Assembly (NCBI RefSeq): GCF_000801105.2
Contig: NC_079517.1
Coordinates: 9,982,001-10,046,000 of the forward strand
DNA: 64,000 bases
From: Raphanus sativus
Taxonomy: Eukaryota; Streptophyta; Magnoliopsida; Brassicales; Brassicaceae
Reading direction: 5' to 3'
Part shown: piece after piece, positions 36,061-47,259 of the stretch
Layout: the number at the start of each line of letters is the position of its first letter
Position numbering within the stretch: the first letter of the stretch is position 1
Notes under the pieces: model-generated
Seen by the model: only the letters and a program-made list of their open reading frames with translations
Database searches by the model: none
Told to the model about the DNA's origin: nothing
Position numbers and translations under genes: made by a program

Positions 36061-38287
36061 ATTACAGAGCTGATCCTTATAGTTATAAAATAAAGTTATG
36101 AATTGAACTTAAGATAATTTTTGTGTGCTTATAAAAAATGATATTTTTAATATACAAATATGTACAATTGCTACCGTATTCGAGTAATAAACGTTCAATA
36201 TTCGATTATATTACATTTAACTTGATAATACATATTATTTTGGTCATTTGATATATAATATATTGGTAATCATGGTGTGGTGTGATCTCAAAAATGTATC
36301 CAAAAACTAATCACCACAAGATCTGCAGGATCCACATTTTTTGTCACTTAAAGATAATTCAGATGGTTAAAAAAATCAATCCGAAGACGGTACTCATAGC
36401 CGTGAATCATTTTATATTTTAAACCAATCAAATTATAATTTTTTTACTTAATAATGTTCTCAGTTAATAATATGATGATGAAAAGTGTATTAAGATTTCT
36501 CAAGATCCTAATGCTTGACGAGATAAGTTCAGTATGCAGATTTTACCTTCATGAGATCAGTTCAATAAACAAGATGAGATCTCCTAATACCATGCTATTT
36601 GATATCCATAATTTAAACACAAGAAAATCATACACGAATAGAAAGAAGATAATGGTAAGGGGTAAGAACAGTTCTACTTTGTTATTTACAAAAAGAAAAC
36701 AGTTCTAGTTTACTGAAAGATAGAATTTTAAGGAATTTAATTGCTGACCAGAATATAAGGTAAGTAAATATAATGGTAAAATTTTGTTGACCAGAAAATA
36801 CTAAGCCCAGATTGACCGATTAGAAAATAGCCAAAATTAAATGGGTAAGAACTTGTGACTTTTAAATAAATAAATACATTAATTACAGAAAAATCCGAAG
36901 GAAAATTATTAATTACAGTCACTACTTTGTATTTTACATAAAGAAAATGAAATCCGAAGGAAAATTAATAACAACAGAGACCAACCAAGTCAGAGCAGAG
37001 ACTTTATATTTCAACTTCTTTCTCTGTCTTCTCCACTTGCGCGCGAACCAAGCAGAGTAAACCATTTGAAACTAATTAAGGTTCGTCTACGTTCTTTATC
37101 GATTTAAGGTTTTGTAGGAGAATGCATGTGCTGTCTAATTAAGGTATCATGATCATCGTAGATTTTGGGGATAATGTTTTAATGTTGCATCAATTTTGGG
37201 ATTGTTTTAGATTTAGTGATGACTTGCACATATATATTAAAAATACGTTTATTCTATTGATGAGACCAACTTTGGTCCGATCGATTGTGGATGAGTTGGA
37301 TTGCGTTGGTGTGGCTATGATATCATAATATGTTAAATGAAATGCTAACTTAAAATTCTAAAACCAATTGTCATTATCTTGATTTATATTACTTATATAT
37401 TAATTAATATATTAATTGAGATCTTTTTAGTTTGGTTTTCGGTTTAGTTTTCTGGTTTTCACTTCTTTCGGATATATATAGGTATTTGCAAAGACGGATC
37501 TTAATTTGTTTTTCGGTTTTTGGTTTAGTTTGGATAACAAACTAAAAAACCTGTTAATAACCAGGAAAAATCTAGTCAAATTTAATTTCGGTTTAGTTTT
37601 TTGGATAATTCGGATAAAATGTCACCTAACCGGGTTTGGATAAATATAATCAAATAATTGATTTTTGAGTAATTTATTTTTACTGGAAAATATTATAATT
37701 ATTTTTGACTGAATATTGGAAAATGTTAGATATTTACTGATATAAACATTTGTCTTATCAATTAGTATACTTTTAGGTATTTGATTATTTCAAATCTAAA
37801 TTTAATTAATCCTTTTAAATATATAAATTATGTTTTCCATATTTGGGTATGGATTTTCAGTTCGATCAGTTTTTCAGATACGAGATAATATGAACCATAC
37901 AAATATCTGTGACCATTGGTTCGATTTTTCTAGTTTGTTTTTTGGTAAAACACCAAAGCCTAGATACATGAATAAGCTTGTAGCTTGTGAAATCGAGTGA
38001 TATTTGTTTGATTCCTTTCAGCTGGGTTCTGTATCCTTGTTGATTTTCTTTCATTGTCAGTATAAACTTTTGGAACAAGCTAAACCATCATACGATTATA
38101 CAAGATGGTTTGACTATGTTTTTTCGTTGCGAGTTTCAATATTTTTCTTTATTATTTCTTTCTTACCATTTCTTTTTTTCTTTTTCTGTTGATGTTTCTT
38201 CTGAGAGTAGAAACACATCCTGACATGTCAATGTTCCTTTGATTGAAAAATGTGCAGAATCAATTGTTTATAGTTTGATCTAGCTCA

Positions 38288-41200
38288 ATGCCTGAATCTC
38301 ACAAAGGTGTGATGCGTCCAAATCTTAACACCATGCCTAATCAGCAGTTGAGCATACAGTCAGATGCTAACGTGAACAAAGAGTGTCTTGGATCCAAAAG
38401 ATCTAATTATCATATCATAGTACCAGATGATGATGAGGAAGAGGATGTGGTGTTCCTTAGAGAAACATTACCGTCAAAGCGACAGAGAGTCGAAGCACAT
38501 CCTCCTCTCAAGGATGATGAGACGACACTAGGATCTGGAATGGAAGTTGCTGAGCCGATGGAAAGTGATGAACAGTCCAAACCCGAGGCTAATACTCCTG
38601 CTGACACAACAGTGCCTCTGGAAAAGAAGAGAGATGTCTCACTGGTGGAACGTTTCACAGAAGAAGAAATAGAAATGCATATAAAGAGTCTCCACGAGGG
38701 AAAGGTTGAGCTCAAGGATGGTGAAACATGTCAACTGTGTGGCGAAAGCCAGCTCTTGTTCCCAGCAGCACCACTCTACTGCTCGATTTGCACCTTCCGC
38801 ATCAAAGACGATTCTCCATATTACATCCCCGGGGAAACAATAAGCGGAGCGCAACATCAAATATGTAATCGATGTTACGTTCGCCGTAGACGCAAAAAGT
38901 TCACGTTATCTGGAGTCGACATCGTAAAAGCCAATATGCTTAAATATCACAACAACGCTGACAATCAAGACTCGGAACATGTAACTTTCTTTTTATTATT
39001 ATTTTTTTTTTTCTCATTACATTTTTACTCAGCGACTTTGTTTTGTTGGAGCAGTGGGTTGTTTGTGAATCTTGCGGGAAATGGCAGCATCAGATATGTG
39101 GTCTTTACAATCCAGATAAAGACATTGGCCAAACCTCGGACTACATTTGTCCCCACTGCTTGTTAGAGGAGCGTAGGAGTAACAACAACATGGGAGTTTA
39201 TGATAATACGGACCTGGGTGCGGAAGATTTGCCTGAAACCATCCTCAGCCACTTTATAGAGAGAAGGCTAACCAGGCGGCTCAAAGAAGAAAGACACCAA
39301 ACAGCAGAGGCTACTGGAAAGAGCATTGATGATGTAAGAATGATGTTTTTTAAGGTTAATTTGGTCTGGAACTGTATACTGAACTTGTTGTTACTTTTCC
39401 TTTCCAGGTATCAGTACCAGATGATCTTACTCTCAGGGTCGTGTTCTCAGCTGACAAAAGCTCACATGTCGACAAAACATTTGTGGATTTTCTTCACAAT
39501 GAACATTATCCTAGTGAATTCCCTTACAGATCGAAGGTACATGTGAATTCATTTTCTTTACTAAGTTATTAGCATTAGGAAATGTTACATTGTCCACTTA
39601 TCACCAATTGATTTTAGTTCTGAGTTGTAATCTTGTTCCGAATTGTTTCAGGTGATTCTTCTGTTTCAGAAAGTTGATGGAGTTGATGTATGCATATTTG
39701 CGCTGATTGTCCAAGAGTTTGGATCGGAATGTAGCCAACCAAACAAACGCAACGTATACATTGGATATCTAGACTCAGTCAAGTACTTTAGACCCGAGAG
39801 AGTAACGTTCTCAGGAGAAGCTCTTCGAACTTTCGTTTTTCATGAAATATTGGTAAAAAAATATATTCCTTATTTTTTTCTTTGTTTCAGACCTAAACTG
39901 TTCTTTTGACATGTGTCTCATTTATTTCTTTTACCTTTTTGATAGATTGGATATCTTGAGTACTGTAAGATTAGAGGTTTCACAACGGGTTATATATGGG
40001 CGTGTCCACCTCAAAAAGGACAAGACTACATTATGTACGCTCATCCTAAGACTCAGCAAACCCCCAACCCTATGAAGCTTCGTCAATGGTCAGTCTCTTT
40101 TCTTCCTTTTTATGTTTGGTGAGGAAACTGGATTTAAACTTTTAAAAAATAACATTGTTTTTCAGGTATGTGTCAATGCTGGATAAAGCAAAAGAGCAGA
40201 GGGTGGTGACGAATAATACAAACTTGTATGATCGGTTCTTCGTTTCGACTTGCAATAGTACAGCTGCACATTTGCCTTACTTTGAAGGATCTTTCTGGAC
40301 CTACCATGCTGAGCTTCTGAGTAAAAAAATCGAGAGTGAAGTCAAGAATCTTGTTCGATCACTTTCTAAAAGAGCATTAAAGGGCAGCAAAAGTAAAGAC
40401 GCTGATGATACTAAAAACATTCTCCTGATGCACGAGGTTGTTATTCATATGCACTTAGAGTTTGAATATGGATAGATTTCGGGGTGTTTATTCTTTGACT
40501 ATTCTGTTTTATGCAGCTTGGAGAACTGATATCAGACCAAAAGGAGGATCTCATCGTGGTGGACTTGCATTATACATGCACACGCTGCTCGGAATACATA
40601 TTGTCTAGATTGAGATGGTTTTGCAAGAAGTGCAAGAATCTTCAATTGTGTCAAAGGTACTCTCTCTCTCTCTCTATACAGCATTTTCAGTGGTAGTCTC
40701 TCACCATTAAATTGATTAGAAATAATTTAAAACTAAGAAGAGAGTATATCATGTGTTTTTGAAAAAAAAAATCATTTTATATGTGTCACTCACATATTAA
40801 TTCAATTGTTTTGAAAAAGTATAAATGTAAATAAATAACAAAATACCAATATTTATATTTTTGAGAGATTCACATGATTTCTCACCATTACTGATCATTT
40901 ATGTTTTTGCATTTTGTTTATGCTTAACAAAACCCTTCCGTTTATGCAAACAGATGTCATGATCAAGAAGAAGATCTTCCTGGGGAGCACACACATACTA
41001 TGAATGGGGAAGAGGAGCACTCGCTGTCAAGGGTCGTTATGAACATACCGTCTACAACAGAAGATAATGATGTCAGCCTAGGAAACAACACTTTCGAAGG
41101 CAGACAAATGTTCCTAAGTTTCTCTCAGAAGCATAACTACAGCTTCGACACTCTTCGACGCGCCAAGAACTCTTCTATGAGGATACTTCACCATCTTCAC

Positions 41201-41882
41201 ACTTCAAACAAGCTTCACCAGTCTCAGATATCCAGTGGTGGTCTCCTTCAAGTGACTTGCACGGCCTGCCAAAAGGATGTTTCGGCAACAGTTTACTACA
41301 CTAGTTTGTGCTGTTCATCTTACTTAGCTTGCACTTCATGCTATAACAATAAGAAAGTCCTTCGCCTGCTTCATCTCTTCCCCGTACTCCCTTCCAAACA
41401 CGGAATACCGCCTAGACCTGTAGGGGTGAGTACGTAGCAGCTTTACTATGTTCCTTTTTTTTCTTTGGTTTATATTTTTGACCTGTTTTTTTTTTCTGAA
41501 CTACTCAACTCAACTTGTACAGGCTCTTGAGATACTGCAAGCTTTGTTACATGCGCATGCATGCAGAATTACCGCCACTGGTTCGTGCTCGTACCCTAAA
41601 TGCAGTGTTGTCAAAAGATTATTCAATCATAGTGAAGTGTGCCAAAAGCGGGGAGAAGCTTGTATAACTTGCATCAATTTTGGGGTGGTAATACGTATTC
41701 ACGCATACCATTGCCAAGATCCCAATTGCTCCATACCACGTTGCAGGTAACTTTTACATTGGTTTTTTTCTTATTAATTATACTCTTCCCTTGCAAGTTG
41801 ATATTTTTATATTGATGCAACTCTCTTTCGTGTACTTCTCAGTGGTTTGAAGGAGACGTTGACTATGAGAGGTTTGAGGTAA
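38288..41882 (+). CDS. HAC2: CBP/p300-family histone acetyltransferase, HAC2 type
   Basis: Ten exons: 38288-38980, 39055-39333, 39408-39536, 39652-39852, 39946-40088, 40166-40436, 40517-40656, 40954-41425, 41523-41746, 41843-41882; 863 residues, no frame break. Order: acidic start ([11 protein letters not shown]), Cys-rich region and PHD-type finger ([15 protein letters not shown]), CBP/p300 HAT domain with [10 protein letters not shown] and RQWYVSML carrying the Trp and Tyr important in p300, ZZ finger (CTRCSEY ... CKKCKN), a degenerate second ZZ, and TAZ2 (LLHAHACRI ... CSIPRC). Role: acetyl-CoA-dependent histone acetylation and coactivation. Next to UMP1, as Arabidopsis HAC2 (At1g67220) is to At1g67250. 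Longer HACs carry an N-terminal TAZ1; none is seen here, and the model is about 500 residues shorter than the Arabidopsis HAC2 length I recall. The tail after TAZ2 is very short ([11 protein letters not shown]). Confidence 0.88.
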
Positions 41883-42267
41883 GGCTCATGGGACGAATCT
41901 GTACATCCCTTACTGTTGTGATGATCTGTAGAAGAAATTGTACAGACCAGAAAAACCTTTTTAACATCAAAACTATTCAATCTTGTCCAGTTCTGTCAAC
42001 AATGCTCATGGTGCTGTTGTCTTTTTACTTGTGAGGATATTGTTTTCTTTTATCAAATTAAATACTTAAACTATATATTTTGCTTGATCTGTTTATCATA
42101 TCTGTGTATGGTATATTTACTATATATTTTGCATATTGTTTTATTTTATAAATTCTTAAATCACCATTATAAATTAGATAAATAGTTGAACAAAGTTTAA
42201 TAATTTTGTGTTAAGTAAGTATTTCGAAAACCACACGCAATAATTTTTCTTGAGATACTGTTCTATG

Positions 42268-42433
42268 CAGGGCCGGTCCTGAGCCATGCGTAATGAAACA
42301 TTTGCAACAGACCCCTGAAATTTTTGAAGAAAACTAAATAGACATAAGTCCCCAAAAAAATATTTTTAGTCACCCAATTTTTTTTTTTACATTGACATTG
42401 TAACAGGCCCCCAAAATCTCAGGATCGGCACTG
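42268..42433. mobile_element. hAT-type MITE with 8-bp target duplication
   Basis: The 166-bp element has inverted ends cagggccggtcctgag and ctcaggatcggcactg (14 of 16 matching after inversion). It is flanked by gttctatg (42260-42267) and gttcgatg (42434-42441), 7 of 8 identical, the size expected for hAT insertion. No coding. Confidence 0.8.
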
Positions 42434-42453
42434 GTTCGATGCATGGTTAGTTA

Positions 42454-42678
42454 GAGCACCTCTATTGGGAGTATATCTATGTGTATATATATATTATATA
42501 TGTGCATCTAATTGTGGAGTTCTAAGCTTTACATGAAACATAATTTAAAATATTTGGTTTGATATTTTGGATTATGTTTTTTGTAAAACTTATAACACTG
42601 CGATTACATATACATATATTATATACAGACACATGTATTTTTAGATATTTTTAGGTAGATATCCCAGTTGAGGTGTTC
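42454..42678. mobile_element. PIF/Harbinger-like MITE
   Basis: The 225-bp element starts gagcacctctattggg and ends with the inverse of gaacacctcaactggg (13 of 16). Flanks tta and ttg are consistent with a slightly decayed 3-bp target site. It sits only 20 bp from the hAT MITE. Confidence 0.6.
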
Positions 42679-44884
42679 TTGAGATACTTACCCAATATAT
42701 AATAAATCTTCATTTAATTATTTCTATAACTCTTTTTAAATGCTATGAAAATAACATTTGTTTACTAACTGTTAGGTTATATCGAATCGGAAACGGATAA
42801 ATGAAGATGAAATGTTTCAAAATAAAGAACATGATTTTTAAACCTTTTCTAAATACTACGAAAATAACACTTATTTACTACCTAACTAACTAGGTTGCTG
42901 GAATGATGAGTGAAAATAAAAAAAATTCAAAATACGAAAACATGATTTAAATTTTCTTTTAAATGAAAATATTTTAGAAACGTCTATAAAGGTGTACATA
43001 TACATTATACGCTGTTGATCTTGTAGATTTAATAGATTTCATTCTTATAAAGGTGTACATATACATATGCATTAATTTAGTAAAAAATATATTCAAAAGT
43101 CATATAATCTTCCAAACTCAAAAATAGTTGTCTAATTTTTCAAATTTCTATTGACTAAATATATAATTTTAAAAATAAATCTTCCAAATTCATAATAATA
43201 AATTTAAAGTTTACAAAATATAAAAAAATAGGTCCTTAAATATAAATTTTGAAATCAAACACAAAAAAAATAAAATATTTTGTAAAAATTACAATACTAT
43301 ATATTTTGAAATCCTGATTTAATAAAAAATCAGAAAATTGATACTAACTTAATATTATAACATCAAAACATCATGTATTGATAAAATGAGTAAAATAATA
43401 CTATAGATGCTGTTATGCATAAAATTTATTAAATAACAGGGTAGGACTACTTAAATAGAATAATATATTTAATTATAAAATCATGCAATATACTAAAATG
43501 GTAAATGCTAAAGTATATATTTTAAAATAAAATATGAAAACATACACTATTCTAAACAATATCATTCTATATTATAACTAAATAAAACTTAAAAATGTAT
43601 TGTATACACACTGTCGAAATTAGAAAAAACATATTTTGTAATTCTTTTTTTTCTAACTCATATTTTGTAATTCTCTATTTAATTATTTCAAATTATGAAC
43701 TTATTGTAATGAATTTAAAAATATAACAGTATGTATAATTAATAACAAAGTTTAATGCATACAACAAATCATTATATACTAATTATGTTGAATAAGAAAC
43801 TTAAAACAATAAGATTATAGAGTCATACAATATATAACACTAAAATGCAAATCATATATTCTTTAAAATGTTTAGTTATATATTTATAAATGAAAAATAT
43901 ACCACGACGGATCAAACTCTAGTATGATATTAAAATATAAGTCAAGAATTAATCCTTTTTTTTTTGTAAACTATCAACAATTAATCTTTAGACATCAAAT
44001 GAGAGAAAACTATTTTCCGTGTTCTAAATCACAGTCTTAAGTTTTCAAAGTGGAACGTAAATTCTAAAATAGAAACACCTTTTCAAAATAAGACTTTCAA
44101 ACACACGTTGCCATTACGTTTTCACAAGTTTCTCAAAAGATTTTGATTCTAAAATGTTTCCTAAACACGAAATGTCTTCAACGAGTTAAAAAGTTAAATT
44201 TAGTTGCAAAAAGGTTAAATTTGATTAAAAAATGTATTTTTTACAGCAATTTTTTTTTATATATATATTCTCATCATGATGAACAGCAATTGCTATTTGT
44301 TTATAACCGCATAGATTTCGAGCGACTGTCCCCAAGGATGCGATCCAGTTTACATGCAACCTAATTTATGACGGACCACTTTGTTGTATACCTAAACTTA
44401 CTTGGAAAGTTAAGAATTCGAATATTTTTGTTCACTTTTGTGTTTACACAAGATGATTATTTAATGCGCTCAAGTGACAGCGAGACCATATGAATCCTCG
44501 GAAATTGATTTTTTTAAAAAATTGGGAGAGGGAAAAAGGGTTGTGTAGAAGATGGGCAAAAAGGCGGGGGTATCTGTTGGCTTAATTTGCTGCATGAGTA
44601 AGAAGGTTAGAAAGATAGAGACTTGTTCCTCCTCGTTGCATTTTGCGTTCTTTTTTCTGGCTTTGATTAATATCCGCTTCATTACCAGTGTCATGACACT
44701 ACATTGTTCCACCAGGAACAGTTGGGATATATCTCATTTCCTGCCGTGGTGGTTCCTCCTCAAGAACATTTGCCAGTTTTACTCTTCAAAAAAAAAAAAC
44801 ATTTGCCAGTTTTGACAAATTTGACTTTCGGATAAGATATGGTATATGTTGACCAACCATTTTAATCATTTAATTTATTTCGAC

Positions 44885-45640
44885 TAGGGCTTGACTGGTT
44901 TTTCCGCTACCACCCGCAAACGCAGCTTTTGCGATTGATGGCGGTTGACAGGGTTTCGAAACAATCATATAAACCACTACAAATCGCTTCAAACCGCTCT
45001 GAACCTCTTAAAATCAAAAGCTGGTTCCAGCTAGCGTTTGCGGTTGCGGGCGGTTGGATAAATAAATATAAAATTAATTTTTAAAAATATTTTAAATTTT
45101 TAAATTAAAAATTAAAAATCTGAAAATAAAAATATTATAAATAAAATATATACGCATTTTAATTATTAATTTAAATTCACAAACATTATCATAATTTTTT
45201 TATAAAAATTTTAAACTAGCTATTCATTAGAATTTTTAAAAAATTAATATAGATACAAATATAAAGTATTCTTTTAAAAGTTTTAATATAAATCTTCAAA
45301 AAAATAATTATTAAAATTATAACTTTTAACTAATTAAAAATAAATAAATAAATAAAATATTATTATTAATTATATTATATTAATAGTTATTATATTTTAT
45401 CAAGATAGTATGTTTTTATATTTTTTATAATATTATAATATGTTTATATTGGTAACTTATTATTAAACTGCTGCAATATTTCATAATCAACCAGTCACAA
45501 ATACCCCGCAAATGCAACAATTTTCAAACGTTGTGCCAGTCATACAAAACGCTAAATAATGCTTGAAACCGCAACCACCCGCAGCCGCAAACTCCCACAA
45601 CCGCAACAGCAACAGCTGCGTTTGAACCAGTCGGGTCCTA
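44885..45640. mobile_element. hAT-like non-autonomous element, 756 bp
   Basis: Ends tagggcttgactggttt and the inverse of taggacccgactggttc match at 13 of 17 positions. Both subterminal regions are rich in ACCGC/GCGGT words (for example ccgcaaacgcagc left, gcagccgcaaactc right) around an AT-rich core. No clear target duplication was found. Confidence 0.6.
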
Positions 45641-46020
45641 AATATCTATTGATTAACACTGAAACTAAACAGTTAAGGTTAATAAAAGTTAATAAATACT
45701 TGTGAATTGGAATGAAAGATGAAATATAAGCAAATCTGATTTATTGATAAAAATAGTTGATCATTTAAAACACATAAAGAAAAGTTCATTTTCTAACGGA
45801 ATCAATAAAACTTTTTTCCAACACTAGGAACATTATGAGGTCTTGATGATTCTTTCAGATTGGTTAGCTTATGTTGGAATCATTAGTTTCTAGTAACCTC
45901 AAATACTTGAATTGATTGGGCCATATTGATTAGTCGAAATGAGTTCATAGAATGACCTCAAATTGATTCATCATCCAAAAGCTAAAAGACATATAACATG
46001 GAATAAAAACCCCCCATCCC

Positions 46021-46249
46021 CTACATGAAACTTGGGGCAACAGGGCCCTTTGACATACCAAGACGAACTTCCATCCCGTGGTGCAAGTCTACAGGCTTGA
46101 ATGTCTCCGAGTCACGCGGATCTGCAAGGGATGATGAAAATGCTAGTTTCAGATAAACCAATATCATAGTAACCAGGCCTATTGGTGTCAAAGAAAAAAA
46201 CTTAAAAAAACAAATGAACTTAAATACCTTGAAAAAACTTCACCATTGC

Positions 46250-46280
<31 letters not shown>

Positions 46281-47105
46281 TTGAAGTATGAATTTCTCTG
46301 CTGGGATAAAATCAAACTGGTATGCGCTGATCTAGAGAGTAAATGTAGCACATTGATGAAAATTGCAAATAGGAGGAAAGGAGAATAAGTACCATTCAAG
46401 TAATCCTCAAAACCAAAGTTATCAATGGCTCCTGTGTAGACTTCTAAACCGAGCATTGACGAAGGAATTGGCCCAGAAGGTCTCTGAAACCTATTAAGTC
46501 ATTCACACAATACAACCCAAACAGTGTTTGTAAGATCATCATCCAAGTAAACACTTAAGAGTAATAATGCACATTTCCATTGAAACAAATGAATAGATGA
46601 AAACCATTTCCCAATGCATAACAAAAATCTTGAGACGAGAGAGCAGAGAGTTAAGCTTTTACCGTGAGAGGATTTGCGTGTCCATATCCATCTTCAGTGG
46701 AAGTGCAGTCCCGTAGGTATGCCCAATGATCGTCCTCTTCATCGCATCGTCCGATCTCTTTCCCTGAAAATGATGATATTATATTATTAAGAGCTTCTGC
46801 AATTGAGGAATCTAGTAACAACGAAATCAAACCCAATCAGCAGCAACACAAGAAGTAATCAACAAGCTTACTTAAACTCTTCTTTCTAAGCTAATCAGCT
46901 ACTTTTCCTAGAAAAAAACATATTCAAGCTCACTAATCGAAACGGAGCTATCAAACTGATATCGGGAGAGAGAGATTACAGATTCGTAAGAGGATTCGAG
47001 TGGGTGAGATCCGACGATGTCGCTCTTAACGCCGTTGAGACCAAAACGAAGAGCGTCTCTCTTCACACCACCGATCTCATGAGCTATCTTCTTCGCTGAC
47101 TCCAT
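46021..47105 (-). CDS. UMP1: Proteasome maturation factor UMP1
   Basis: Exons 46980-47105, 46663-46763, 46393-46490, 46021-46121 give 141 residues, the normal size. The start (MESAKKIAHEIGGVKRDALR) and the diagnostic block YGTALPLKMDMDTQILSRFQ are followed by RPSGPIPSSMLGLEVYTGAI and a C-terminal PRDSETFKPVDLHHGMEVRL. UMP1 is a chaperone inside half-proteasomes that guides joining of two halves of the 20S core and is then degraded as the first substrate. Arabidopsis counterpart At1g67250. Three site II words lie 94-155 bp upstream of the start codon. Confidence 0.95.
46250..46281. repeat. Poly(A)/(AT)n microsatellite in UMP1 intron 3
   Basis: A run of about 15 A followed by about nine AT units, within the last UMP1 intron. 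Likely polymorphic between accessions. Confidence 0.8.
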
Positions 47106-47198
47106 TTTTTTTTTTTTGCTTACCTTCCTTTCTCACTTCTTACCTTCTTCTATAGCTTAGCTTCCTCTGCGACTTTCTGGGCAAGCAAAGTCTTGTAA

Positions 47199-47259
47199 TG
47201 GGCTCTCTCTTTTATTAATAAGCAAGACTCTAGGCCCATTTAAATTGTAATTTGGCCCA
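47199..47259 (-). promoter_or_regulatory. Cluster of three site II elements upstream of UMP1
   Basis: Site II words (TGGGCY) occur at 47199-47204 (tgggct), 47233-47238 and 47254-47259 (ggccca). Multiple site II elements are typical of plant proteasome and other housekeeping promoters and are TCP-factor targets. Assigned to UMP1 by distance. Confidence 0.55.

Larger units (their letters stand above)
32384..38287. other. Repeat-rich spacer between HEB1 and HAC2, likely breakpoint region
   Basis: About 5.9 kb without a recognisable protein-coding gene. It contains a SINE-like element (33200-33310), a 22-bp direct repeat around a palindrome, degenerate CCGAA/TCCGG-rich blocks (33460-33930, 35080-35690, 37440-37900), a 180-bp tandem pair (35740-36060) and AT-rich filler. 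The HAC2 5' leader probably starts near 37020-37080, where CT-rich sequence ends in a donor-like AAG|GTTCG; the leader intron would run to just before 38288. Confidence 0.55.
41883..46020. other. Intergenic between HAC2 and UMP1, MITE-rich
   Basis: This 4.1-kb spacer lies between convergent genes. It has two adjacent MITEs just after HAC2 (42268-42433 and 42454-42678), a larger hAT-like element (44885-45640) and very AT-rich filler (43000-43950). Open frames near 44470-44815 are not recognisable. Confidence 0.55.
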
